Source: Turritopsis dohrnii
Taxonomy: Eukaryota; Cnidaria; Hydrozoa; Anthoathecata; Oceaniidae
NCBI GenBank assembly: GCA_027922465.2
Contig: BQMF02000054.1
Coordinates: forward strand, 1,054,001 to 1,118,000
DNA length: 64,000 nucleotides
Direction of reading: 5' to 3'
The notes under the pieces were generated by a model. The model was not told the DNA's origin. It saw nothing but the letters and a program-made list of their open reading frames with translations, and searched no databases. Made by a program: the position numbers and the translations under genes. This document shows positions 45,683 through 57,071 of this stretch, in pieces (position 1 is the first letter of the stretch; the number at the start of each line of letters is the position of its first letter).

Positions 45683-48600
45683 ATGGTCCATAGAAAAAAG
45701 CGATGCTTCAGTATTACATTGGTGTTTGTTGGGATCGCGCTAGCCTGTGTTTCACTCACTACTGATAGCTGGTGGCTTCGAGCCTTACCTACTCCTATAG
45801 AAAAAATACAAGTGTCGTTCATATATATGTGGAAAAGCCTGTATGAAATATGTCTTCATTTTCCAGGAAAAATTCCATTAACATGCAAATCGTTGGAATC
45901 TCAACACATGGACAGCAGTAAGTAGCTACGTCTAATTACTACCACATAATCAAAATAACAAATTATTGTTATTCTGTTTCAATAAAAAGTTTTTAAAAAT
46001 ATCAACATATATTTATTCTTTTAGCTAAGCTTTTCGGAATGATCCATCTTCAGGTTAAAATATTATTCTGTTATTGTTATTATTCCGAGCAAAGGATGGG
46101 TATAATCAATTTACAAGAAACTGTTTATACGTCATTTTATTATTATCAAAGTTCGTCATGTTTATTGGATAATGTAAGCATTAAAAACAATAAGTTTAAA
46201 ATAGCAGAAGCTTTTCGGTTAAACAACCATCGTCAGTGCTACATAAAATGTAAAATGCTACATAAAATGTTTATACGTCCTATAATAATAAGTTAAAAAG
46301 AAAAAGAAAAAAGTTAACATGCAAGGTATTGAAAGGTATGATATGATAGAATATAGAAAGTTGGTACTTTTCTCCATATACCCTGTACAGAGGCGTAGCT
46401 AGAGGTCTGTCAAATTTTGTGGAGGAGAGTGAAAAAGGAAAGCGTGTAAGTAGCCTACTCGCCAAAGAAATATTGAAATGTTTAGACTCCTCCACCTTTT
46501 TTGAATTAACATGAATACGCTTATGTTGTAATGTATTTAAAGTTTATTTATAAAGTTAATTAAGATTTCCATGGAATGGATAATCTTATTCATTTCGGCG
46601 GCGTATCTATTTCTCTATCTATCTATCTGGGTAATGCTCTAGCCTGTGATTTTCATATCTCCGCTGTGATATGTAAAATGTTGACAGGCTAAAGCTGAAC
46701 CGAAAGCATGTAAAAACAATATGGTGGCGCGTGGAAGGTCGTGCTTGTGTTTTATGCTTGGTACTTTTATCTGGAAATGTTGGAAAAGTTTACGTACAGA
46801 TCGTTTCATAATTAAAGAACTGCATGTGACTTGTAAAGAGACAGGACTATCGTTTGTATAACAAAATATACGTGATTTACAGTCGAATTTTGAGAATTTT
46901 ATATACAGTTGTTGATAATAACAAGAAGGAATATCATAACATTGATATAACACTGTATGAAGACTCATTTATCTGATGTATTTAATCGATGGTTATGAAA
47001 TGTATACATTGACATATGAAACAAATAAATTGAGAAGACAAGATATTGAATGAAGATATATCATGGATTAAGATATTTTCACAAGAGAATTCCCAGTCTT
47101 CTTACATGCTGCATGTATTGCTTGGCTGACTACAACATATCTGTCAAAAGCCTCCAATACTGATTTTAATTATGTTGTGCAGTCTTTGAAAAAAGAAGCG
47201 ATGTAATCTTGAAGAGAGTTTGTGTCAGTATGATCCAGACATTATTTAAAAAGAGTAAATTGATACACTTTGAAGCAGTTACGAGATGTCGATTGGTTTA
47301 CAGTCTACAGAACAATAAACATTAACGAGACCATACCAAATTCATGAGATCATTTTTAATAACTACCGTAATGCTTCGATTAGATGCTCGGGGCGTTTAT
47401 TAAATTTTTTGAATTTTTAGGGGGCGTCTATTCGAGGGAGGCGTTTAAAAGAGGGGGGTGTCTATTGAATTTTTGTGAAACTCTTCTTTTTCGTAAATAT
47501 AAACTAAATATAAACATCGATAAAAAATATACAAAATTAAACTTGAAGAATGGGAAATCGGACTTGTTGTTCCTGCAAAACTTATCTTTACGACGAAAAA
47601 TAAAAGTTATTCTGAAGTTTTAGAAAAGGAACTTTTGAAAAGAAAGACAAAGTTTCCAACTGTTAGTTTAAAATTTAAAAAGAAAGGCGTCTATCGCAAA
47701 TTTCCATATTTTTATACAAAATGAAAACATTGAAGCTGAAACAATGCAATGTAGTAGTTCTACATGCCTTAATTAGTGTGTCTCTAATAAACGCCCCTCT
47801 CTATTCGAGGGGCGTCTATTGGAGGGGGCGTCTAATAGAGGGGGCGTTTATTTTAAAATCTTCTGAAAAGGGGGGGGGGGGGCGTTTAAAAGAAGCATTA
47901 CAGCATTAATCGAAGCATTACAGTATGCACTGGTAATAGAAAATAAAATTAAGTGACGTCTTTGCCCATGGCTGAATGAGTCATTTAAAAGCAAAATGAA
48001 CAATGACGATGCAGTATATTAAGGAAAGCCAACAAGAGTAAAGGTCACACCTATCCTGCCTTATTCTGTTTCTTGCAAACAAAGCAAACCTCTGTGGCTG
48101 TGTGAAAACTTCCACGGAAGAACATAATGATCAAAAAGTTATTACGTAATTGCCCAGTGAATTTGAAATTTTACTTCTGTTGACTATAATTGAATAGTTC
48201 TTGACGATTTTTATTTTTTTAATTTTTATGTAAATTAAGCAATTTTACATTGTATATATTTATTCTTACTCTGCACATTTGTTATTGTACTTAACAGGAC
48301 TTATATACAGTGTGTATCAAAATGTCTTATCCACCAACTTTCAAGGCGTATATCTCATTACATGTCTTATAAAATATTGGGAATTTTATATCACAAGAAA
48401 GAGCTTTTCATGCTGCATCCATTAGTATAAAATGTTTGCCAAAATATTTGTTCTTCGATAAGATATTGAAGAAAAACTCAACGATTTGGTTCATTGAATT
48501 CTTAAAAGTCAATTAACTGACATGCTAATGAATTTTTAATGGTGTAATTTTCTTTTGTTTTGCTGATGAAGCCTTTAGAAAACTTTAAGTATAGCTTTGC

Positions 48601-51600
48601 GTATCAATTTCCCAAAACAACTAATCATAAAAATTTCAAATAAAATTTTTTTACTGTGTGATGATTTTTAATTTTTTTATTGTGTTTACAAATGGCCTTC
48701 ATTGTAAAATGAGTTAATTGACTTTTAAGAATTTAATGAGCCAAATCGTTGAGTTTTTCTTCAATATCTTATCAAAGAACAAATATTTTGGCAAACATTT
48801 TATATTAATGGATACAGCACGAAAAGCTCTTTCTTGTGATATAAAATTCCCAATATTTTATGAGACATGTAATGAGATATACGCCTTGAAAATTGGTGGA
48901 TAAGACATTTTGATACACACTGTATATAGAGAGAGAGAGTGAGAGAGAAAGCAGCATGCATACATAATGAAGTGTATAATCCCTTAGAAAAAAGTTTATT
49001 TTTGACAATGAAAAGTAATCACAATAACATCTTTTATCAAATTAAAATTACAAGCATGTCATGCTTAAGTTACGGAAATCTTTTAACAACTTAGTTGTTT
49101 CTTGTTTTTTTTTTAAAAATCCTGTGAATTCTTAAAGTAAGAATCTCATGGAGAAAAATTTTAAAAAGTTGAAAAGAGTTCAGACAGGAGACAGTAAATG
49201 GCGCGAAAAAAGAAAACTGTTTTAAAACTCTGAGAAGTGCTTCTTGCACAAGACGTAAAATTGTAGAATCACACTTCCTGACATCTAGTGGAAGTGAGTT
49301 AGATACCGGTTGAGTCAAAAAAAAGTACCAGTGTTTCACAAGAAATTTCTTTCGATTGAATAATTATGAAGGATAGTTTTTTTTCATTTCTGATTAGAGG
49401 AATCTGTTAAGTATATCATTGTACTGATTTGGTTGAGTAGAAAAAAAGTTATGGACAAACAACTGGAAGTGGTACTTGTAAAAATCTTGTAACAAGCATT
49501 TTTTTACTCACCCGGTATATTTGGACCGAAAACAAAGAAATCAGCTTTCGTACATTCCAATTTTATCATAGACTTTTATCATAGAGTTATCATATAACCA
49601 TTTTTTTGTTGTATTCTTTCCATCGTTACTTATTCTAAAGTTGCCAACCAAACACAGCAAAGACAGGTATACTTCTCTATTTCTTTTCTCAATTTCGGAA
49701 CAACAGACAAAGTTATGTGTCATGCAAAGTGTAGCGGTCATACACTCAAAACGATCCAAGCAAGAAGACCTCAATACCATACTTGTGCAAAATGCCTCTA
49801 CACTGAACTTCCATTTTCAAAATCAAACCTTCCGACAGATCTGGAGCAATTAAATCCTGAAAGAAACGCTCTCCTCGATGAGAATATACCTTATGAACTT
49901 CCAACTGTTTCAGCACTCAATAAATATCGTCAACACTTCTCCATTGCCCACCTGAACACACGATCCATTACGTCCACGTTTGTACAATTTGAAGCAATGC
50001 TAAACACCCACCAATTTGACATTATAACACTATCCGAGACGTGGCTCAAGGACAATGCAAATCTATTGAAGTCAGTTGCAATTTCAGGTTACACAAATAA
50101 TTTTTGTAACCGTGATCGCGTGAAAGGTGGTGGGGTCGGCTACTACATCAAAGACAACATCAATGCGAAGGAAAGAAAAGATCTCGTCGACCTGGATGTC
50201 TCCGTCGAACACCAGTGGATCGAAATCAGACAAAAAAGATCAAAGAATATTATCATCGGGAATTTTTACCAACCTAGCAGCAAGCAACAAGAAAAATTCC
50301 AGTTCCTTGAAAAGTTCGAAACTATTATTTCACAAGTGACACTGCTCCACGAGGGACCAATCATCATTACTGGGGATTTCAACATTGACCTTACAAAAGA
50401 ATCTCCAGAAGTAGCAAGATACAAAGACATTCTCAACTCCTTCAATCTTACGCAACACAGAACTCAACCCACCAGACAGTCGAGCTCACTCATTGACCAT
50501 ATCATCTCCAACCAATCTATGAAGCTTCTAGATCATGGTTTGGTTTTCTGCGACGAGATTTCAGACCATGACGCCCCCTTCTGCATTTTTAAAGCAGCAA
50601 AAACAAAGTTCGAAGCAAGGTACAAACTGATAAGAGATGAACGAAATCTTGACATGGTTGAGTATATAAAAGATTTTAATTCACTTCCACTCAACCTTGT
50701 TTACGTATTTGAAGAAGTGTCGGACAAGGTCAATATCCTTAACAATCTAATAACAGAGTGCATTTCAAGACATGCACCACTACGAAAAGTGAAAATCACT
50801 CGACCTCCATCTCCATGGATGAAAAATCTAAATATCACTGATCTCCAACGTCAACGAAATCGTACGAGAACTGAATACAGAAAAAATCCAACCGAAACTA
50901 ATCACGAGAAACTGAAATTAGTGAGAAACAAACTGAAACAAAACATTAAGGAAACGAAAAGAACTTTTATGAAAAAGCTGCTATTGAACAAAAACTGCAC
51001 CGAAACATGGAAAGTCATCAATAAAATTCTCCATCCAAATCCAACGTCCGTGAAAGTCGATCCTGAGAAAGTTAATCACTTCTTCAACCAAACCGCAACC
51101 CGCACAACTGGGAAAATAGCTGAACATTTAACAAATGAGTTCATTTACAATCTTCCTGAAAAAGCCAATAACTACAACCTGCAAAACGTAACCCACGACG
51201 ACGTCCTGAAAGCGATAAAAGGTCTGAGATCAGATTGCTCAACTGGCTACGACAACATCCCTTCAAGATTCATCAAACCTGTGGCTGAACATCTGGCATC
51301 ACCTCTGACACACATCATTAATACCTGCATCAACTCCTCATCAGTGCCAATCGAGTGGAAGATTAGTCGCATTTGTCCTGTTCCAAAAGTGAACAATCCA
51401 AGGTCCCTCTCCGAATACCGACCCATCAGTGTTCTACCAATATTATCTAAAGCGTTTGAACGCGTAATCCTACAACAGTTAACCGATCCAATCGAAACTG
51501 AATCTTTCTACGACCCAAAACAATCTGGTTTCAGAAAAGGTCACTCAACGATGACGATTCTTATGAAACTGAAAGAAGACATCCTGAGTGCAATGCGCAA

Positions 51601-53083
51601 AGGAGAGGTCACACTTGCCCTTTTAGCTGACTTCTCGAAAGCATTCGACACGGTGGATTATAGAACCCTCTTAATGGAGCTCCATCGTCTAGGTTTTTCA
51701 CGGAAACTATTGCTCCTTTTCAAAGAATATCTGTCTAATCGGCAACAATTTGTACAAATTGACGACAAGTCATCGGGTCTTCTTCGGGTGGAATTTGGGG
51801 TTCCACAAGGCAGTATTTTAGGACCAGTTCTCTTTAACCTTTACGTCAACACTATCTCATCCATTGGTGGAAGCACCTATCTAGTTTACGCTGATGATAC
51901 GACCCTGCTACGACATTCGAAGGTCGTCGACCTGCCCCAGACCATCAACAAAATGCAACAGGAAATGAACGAGGTGAACACCTGGTCGGAAGATAAGAAC
52001 CTTTATTTAAATAGCAACAAGACGAAGGTGATTCTTTTCTCGACTTCACAAATGTATAAAAGACACAATCTCCAAAACGAAGTGATGCAAATCAATAGCC
52101 AAAATCATAAACTTGATCACATCACCGATATTAAAATCTTGGGAGTGCGTTTCCATCAACATCTGACATGGAGAGGTCATATCAACTCAGTAACGCAATG
52201 TTGTTACTCTACCTTGAAGTCTTTGAGAATCTTCAAAAGATCTGCCGACTTTCGTCTTCGAAAGTCACTTGCTCAAGCTCTTATCCTTTCGAGAATTAAC
52301 TACGGAAACGTATTGCTCATGGGAGCCCCTCAGTACCTCCTAAGGAAACTGCAGAAACTCCAAAATGCTGCGGCTGGCTTTGTGTATGGACGGCATGCCA
52401 GTGAGATAGACGTTATCAAGTTGCAATGGCTACCAGTCAAAGAAATGATCTCACTTTCCTTGGTAAAAATGGCACACAAAGCCCTAAACAACCCTTCATG
52501 GCCAACTTATCTTAAGTTAACAAAATCACGTCCACCTGGAAGAAAACTTCGCTCGGAAATTCAACACAAGTATAACATCGACATGACTGACGCTTTTGAG
52601 GGTTCCTTTGCCCAACAAGCTGGTGGTTGTTTTAATGACCTTCCGAACAACTTGAAAAACATTGAAAAATTTGAAACGTTCGCGGAAAAATGTTTTTCCT
52701 ATTTTATTGATAAAGCCGTTGCTCGGGTTTACTCAAATCAGTAACGTATTTTTAATTCTAATAATATTATTATTTTCATCTGTTGGCATTACTTTCCTTT
52801 TTTTTATCGAGTCTTCCTCTATTCTATTGATGCGTACCATTTGTAACCCAAGTTACAATTATTTGATATTACAAGCTTCATTATCCAACTTACTGCGACA
52901 CCCACTCAACCCTTCTACCTTGTTAGCCTATTTCTTAATTTAATCTAATTTAGTATAAGTTATGTCCGTAATATTTATTATTATACGTTTTTATACATTA
53001 TACGTAACATCATGCATATATATTTTATCCTATACGCTTTCTCTGTAAGAAGAACCATATTGATGGATGCAGGAAATATATCG

Positions 53084-53125
<42 letters not shown>

Positions 53126-54458
53126 ACATATTGGAAGCTCAATTGAGAATTTGTCATTTTCAATAACAATACCATCTTCACGAGTAAGCTTTAATTTTAG
53201 AAGATTTAGCAGGTAGATGGGTCGTTGATGAGATTTTGTTTTCGTTATAATAGAGCTTTAAACTTCTTGATGACATGTTTAGTTTTCTGTGCGTACCAAA
53301 TACCATAGATTCAGTTTTACCTTTATTGACATTCATAATAAGTTCGTTTTCAGCAAAGTAATTGGAAAGATCTTCATTCAGCTTTTGTTCAATGTCACCA
53401 ATTGATAGAGCTGTATCATCAGCAAACTGAACAATCTGTGAATTTGGGACACGATCCTCAAAATCGTTGAAATATGATAAGAACAGTATTGGCCCCAATA
53501 TCGAACCTTGGCGAACTCCACAGACTTTGTGATTTAATTCCGATTTAACTCTATCGATCTAGCAAAATTGTTTTCTGTTAAATAGATAGTCCTTAAACCA
53601 ATCTAGAGCGATGCCTTTAATGCTAAAAGATCTCAATTACTTCTCCAACAAGATGGCGTGACTAAGGATATCAAAAGCCTTTGACAAGTCGACATGCAAG
53701 GCACCTACGAGGTTAATACTGTCAGTAAGAAATATGGTCACATGTTCGGTAGATCTGTGTTTTCTACAACCCTATTGGTTTTTTTTAAAAAGTTCTTATT
53801 TTTCAAGAAAATCAATTAGTTTACGATAAACGGCATGCTCTAAAATCTTTGAACAAGCTGAAAGTACGGATATCTCTATTAGTTATCTCCATGTAGAAAG
53901 GGCAGTTTGATATTACTAAAGAACTGGTTTTGACAAAATCTGATTTATGCAATTTTGAAAATACCTCTTACCACTTTCTATTTTTGAACAGATTGGACCA
54001 AAGCAGTGCGCATGCTCATTTACCTCGCTTTAAGTATCTCTGGTATGGAGGTTATTGTAATAATGGTAATGTTGATCATCAAGAAAAGATTGAATATGGA
54101 TATCATTTTTATTCTCTCATTTCTATCAGGTTTGAAATGCAGAATTTTTTCTTCGTTCGTTCGTGTGAGATGTTGTTAAATGTTCGGTGGATGAACTTTA
54201 CTACACTGTGATATTTTAGGCGCCGTGATGATGAGTGGTATGGCTATTTACACAGATCAGAACCCAACACACGTCAAAGTCTTCGATCTTTTTGGCTATT
54301 CATACGTGTGTGGATGGTTGGCTGTAGCCTGTTCCTTTTTATCCTGTTTGCTGGCTGTTATGTCCAGGCTAGACAAAAACAAGCAAAACGCATTAACAAC
54401 TGGAGCACTCCATCAGACAAGACGGATTGTGGTAGTTGATGGGAAATCAAAAAGATAA
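45683..54458 (+). CDS. Claudin/PMP22-like four-transmembrane protein
   Basis: Three exons, 45683-45917, 53992-54129 and 54220-54458, with matching phases, giving 203 aa. Exon 1: a first membrane helix (FSITLVFVGIALACVSL), then an extracellular loop with TDSWW and MWKSLYEICLHFPGKIPLTC, which fits the W-x-LW-x-C...C signature of the claudin/PMP22/EMP fold. Exon 2: MLIYLALSISGMEVIVIMVM (helix 2), a KKR loop and the start of helix 3. Exon 3: the rest of helix 3, then YSYVCGWLAVACSFLSCLLA (helix 4) and a cytoplasmic tail. Role is probably membrane or junction scaffolding; the exact subfamily is uncertain. A possible AATAAA lies at about 54564. Intron 1 is about 8 kb and full of mobile elements. 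Confidence 0.82.
47364..47925. mobile_element. Nonautonomous DNA transposon with GGGGCGTCTATT motifs
   Basis: 19-bp terminal inverted repeats: TACCGTAATGCTTCGATTA at 47364-47382 and TAATCGAAGCATTACAGTA at 47907-47925. The subterminal zones are rich in GGGGCGTTTATT/GGGGCGTCTATT, and there is a long G run near 47872. It lies in intron 1 of the claudin-like gene. No transposase is encoded; the superfamily is not assigned. Confidence 0.8.
48308..48922. mobile_element. Mariner-type MITE with arms over 200 bp
   Basis: Starts CAGTGTGTATCAAAATGTCT and ends with its complement, flanked by TA (48306-48307, 48923-48924). The two arms of roughly 200 bp are near-perfect inverted copies, both containing AAAATATTGGGAATTTTATA or its complement, around a short unique centre. 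Located in intron 1 of the claudin-like gene. Confidence 0.88.
49700..53122 (+). mobile_element. CR1/L2-like LINE with intact ORF2 and poly(A) tail
   Basis: It carries one long ORF, a short AT-rich 3' UTR and an A tract (about 53087-53122) at the 3' end, and sits in sense orientation within intron 1 of the claudin-like gene. The 5' limit is not defined: the ORF opens in what looks like the end of a PHD-like finger (CHAKCSG and CAKCL), so the copy may be 5'-truncated just upstream of 49715. No target duplication identified. Confidence 0.85.
49715..52744 (+). CDS. LINE ORF2: AP endonuclease plus reverse transcriptase (1009 aa)
   Basis: Endonuclease, about residues 75-295: IAHLNTRSI, LSETWL, IITGDFNIDL, and ISDHDAPF with the catalytic Asp/His. 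Reverse transcriptase, about 490-780: EYRPISVLPILSKAFERV, QSGFRKGHST, ALLADFSKAFDTVDY, FGVPQGSILGPVLFNLY, and LVYADDTTLL with YADD at 725-728. The C-terminal region resembles CR1/L2/Jockey-like elements (MAHKALNNPSWPTYL). No stops or frameshifts over 3 kb, so it is potentially active or recently inserted. An N-terminal segment may be missing. Confidence 0.92.
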   Translation: MCHAKCSGHTLKTIQARRPQYHTCAKCLYTELPFSKSNLPTDLEQLNPERNALLDENIPYELPTVSALNKYRQHFSIAHLNTRSITSTFVQFEAMLNTHQFDIITLSETWLKDNANLLKSVAISGYTNNFCNRDRVKGGGVGYYIKDNINAKERKDLVDLDVSVEHQWIEIRQKRSKNIIIGNFYQPSSKQQEKFQFLEKFETIISQVTLLHEGPIIITGDFNIDLTKESPEVARYKDILNSFNLTQHRTQPTRQSSSLIDHIISNQSMKLLDHGLVFCDEISDHDAPFCIFKAAKTKFEARYKLIRDERNLDMVEYIKDFNSLPLNLVYVFEEVSDKVNILNNLITECISRHAPLRKVKITRPPSPWMKNLNITDLQRQRNRTRTEYRKNPTETNHEKLKLVRNKLKQNIKETKRTFMKKLLLNKNCTETWKVINKILHPNPTSVKVDPEKVNHFFNQTATRTTGKIAEHLTNEFIYNLPEKANNYNLQNVTHDDVLKAIKGLRSDCSTGYDNIPSRFIKPVAEHLASPLTHIINTCINSSSVPIEWKISRICPVPKVNNPRSLSEYRPISVLPILSKAFERVILQQLTDPIETESFYDPKQSGFRKGHSTMTILMKLKEDILSAMRKGEVTLALLADFSKAFDTVDYRTLLMELHRLGFSRKLLLLFKEYLSNRQQFVQIDDKSSGLLRVEFGVPQGSILGPVLFNLYVNTISSIGGSTYLVYADDTTLLRHSKVVDLPQTINKMQQEMNEVNTWSEDKNLYLNSNKTKVILFSTSQMYKRHNLQNEVMQINSQNHKLDHITDIKILGVRFHQHLTWRGHINSVTQCCYSTLKSLRIFKRSADFRLRKSLAQALILSRINYGNVLLMGAPQYLLRKLQKLQNAAAGFVYGRHASEIDVIKLQWLPVKEMISLSLVKMAHKALNNPSWPTYLKLTKSRPPGRKLRSEIQHKYNIDMTDAFEGSFAQQAGGCFNDLPNNLKNIEKFETFAEKCFSYFIDKAVARVYSNQ
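53178..53900 (-). pseudogene. Dead antisense LINE reverse-transcriptase fragment
   Basis: The minus strand reads QGSILGPILFLSYFNDFEDR and IVQFADDTALSIGDIEQKLN in one frame (53178-53498); upstream pieces such as DLSKAFDILSHAILLEK and DWFKDYLFNRKQF are broken by stops and frameshifts. It belongs to a CR1-like LINE other than the intact one beside it. It lies just 5' of exon 2 of the claudin-like gene. Confidence 0.8.
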
Positions 54459-54880
54459 TCAAGACAAACTTAATGTGATCATGATGTTATTTTTGAACTA
54501 CAGTGAAGTGAATGTAACGTTTTGATAAGCAGCTGACTTATAAGCAGCAGCATTCATTTTAAGGAATAAAAAAATCCTTAAAGAACACAACTAAGTGTTT
54601 ATTTGTGAAGTAATCGAAGAAAATCATACAGCCTTTTGAAACGTATGTACAATAATACTTGAATCTGAATCTGAATCATTGTAAGAAGCCATCGTAAGAG
54701 GCAAAACATAATTAAACTTGCTAACTATCATTTTGGCTTTTATATAATACTTTTCTATAATTGGTAGTACGTATCACTAAAATCTCTGTGCAAACATCCC
54801 GGCATTATTCGAACTAAACGCGTTTTCTGTAATTAACACGGGTTGGCAATTCGGTAAAAATATTGTAACTTATTTCCTCG

Positions 54881-55694
54881 AAAGCCTGGTTCACACCTGG
54901 AGATTGCGACAATTAAAATTTAGTGAAATCGTAATCTAACTTTTGTATCGTCGTGATCACCAGGCGATTACGACGATGAAATACAGTGTGTTTCATAATG
55001 TTGGAAATAGAAATTTTAAAGTTGTTTTTTTAAATGAATATACCGAATTTCAATATAATTTTTACATCGGTGGAAAGCCACTTTCAAGTTCTTTCGGCTA
55101 GTATATTTTTGTGAAAAATGAAGAAGTGGTTTTTGAAAAATGAAGGAAAATGTCTTGGAAAAATGTAATTTTGTAACATTTTGTAATTTAAGGATTTTTG
55201 TAAAAATGTTTTGGATGATTTGGGGCCTGATAAGTGGCATACTTTAAATATTTCCACAAAGCCAGTCTTTTATGTATGGCAAAAGATACACAATATTTCA
55301 AATACAAATCGTGATCAAAGTATCTGTATGCAGTGAAGAAAGCGCGTGCCAAAAATCACATATTTAAGTGTGAATACTGAAGTTTAATCAGTAGTGTAAC
55401 CTTGTGGCATAGTGCAGCGGTGGCTAAACCAACTGGGAATATGCAGCATTAGTAACTAATAAGCAATCAGTAATTTTTTGATACAATGTGCTTCATAGTG
55501 TTGGAAATGGAAAATTAAAAGCTGTTTTTTTAAATGAAAATTGGAAAGCTTCAGCGCGGGGGCATTTTTAGCTAAAGCTACATGCTAGTTAATTACTAAT
55601 GAAATTCCTGAGAGTGTTCACACCTGGCGATTGGTGATTACGACGAGTAATCTATTTTTCAATCGTCGTAATCGCCAGATCTGAACCAGGCTTT
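54881..55694. mobile_element. Nonautonomous DNA element containing mariner-MITE pieces
   Basis: The ends AAAGCCTGGTTCACACCTGG and, inverted at the right end, AAAGCCTGGTTCAGATCTGG form terminal repeats; TCGTCGTAATCGCC-like blocks follow. Inside are a partial mariner MITE starting CAGTGTGTTTCA at 54984, sharing long stretches with 31663-31862, and a second diverged start near 55492. The superfamily is unassigned. Confidence 0.65.
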
Positions 55695-55699
55695 AAAGA

Positions 55700-57060
55700 A
55701 CACTCTCAAGTTTTCACTAGTAATTAGTAATGAATCAGTAATGTTTGATGTTTCATACAAGAAATATCATTGGTAACAGTACCTTAAGGAACTGAAGAGG
55801 CTATCCTGGGTAAACATTCGTAGTAATTTGTAGTGTAATGCTGCAGGTCTATACGCCCCCAATTATACGCCCGTTGTTGCTAACTTTAAATTTTTCAGTT
55901 CAAAATCAAAACGTTTAAAGCACAACGTGGAGTTTTGGAAAACATATCACTAGTGTGTGACGAAGTAAAACATTACAATGCAAGAAGGAGCTCATTCGAA
56001 TGAATAAACAAAATTACTTGTTTTAATGCGCCCTTTTCCCTATTCTCCCTTCAGGTATAATAGTAGAGTTAAAATTATGTTAAAATTCAAGTTTCTATAA
56101 GGTTTGAATTTTGTTTAATGGAATTTTGTTATTTTTAATGAATTGGTACATAGTACAGTTTTACATAACACTTTTTAATTAGTAATCAGCAACTGCTTGG
56201 CAATCGATCTTCATTTAAGATCATCTGAGAACCACTTAATTGGTACAAACGAAAGTTCACCTGCGTGATTAACCAAACATGCCTGTAAGAACGTAAAGCT
56301 GGAAAGTCTAACTTGTAAATCTGAAATTTAAAGCTTAAAAATCGATTGAAGTATCAAAGTTGTTGTAGTTGTTCTTGCCTATAATTTCTGTTGATGCGTG
56401 TCGTATTACCGCATGTAGTTTATATGCTGCCACAAAAGTCTCCCGACCAATAAGGAAACGGATTTTATTGATTGTTGTGGAAACGCAAGGTTTTCTTTCA
56501 TAACGTTTACCTTTTGTGTTTTTGGTCTCGATGAGATGTATATTTAGATCTGACATCAAATAAATAATTGAGTAATGATCTGTATGCAATGTCGGGCTTC
56601 TTCGGTTATTATTCATTCGACGATTTACTCCTTTTATCACGAGAGGATTTTAATATGTCCTTGCTTTGGGCGAATGGATTTACATTTTCGATAAGCATGT
56701 TCACCAACCAAATATGGGCGTACCTAGGTATCAATCAAACTTTATTTTTGAAAATTAGTCATTTCTTTTGTAAAGTGATTATGATCTTTAGATTTTTGAG
56801 CATACAGTTCGCACTGACCTTAAGGCCTATGGGCCTCTTGTTTAATTTCATTCCTTTATTGATGTGTGTTGGAAAAACATCTTTTAAAAAATCATGTCTA
56901 TACGTTACCAGAACCTATATATTTCATACGAATCATGCTTAATATGAGCGGTGAACTTCCTCATTTACATTTCGACCAATGACCATTTTTCATGCATGAA
57001 AGAAAAAATTTTTTTGTGAGAATAGAAATCAAATTCTCTTGGGTTTCATCAATGTTTGAT
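55700..57060. other. Intergenic, no supported gene
   Basis: AT-rich, with a fragment carrying ATACGCCC motifs at about 55850-56040 related to the transposon at 47364. The ORFs at 56335-56640 (-) and 56568-56942 (+) overlap on opposite strands and show no recognisable motif. Confidence 0.35.
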
Positions 57061-57071
57061 GTTGTACACAT

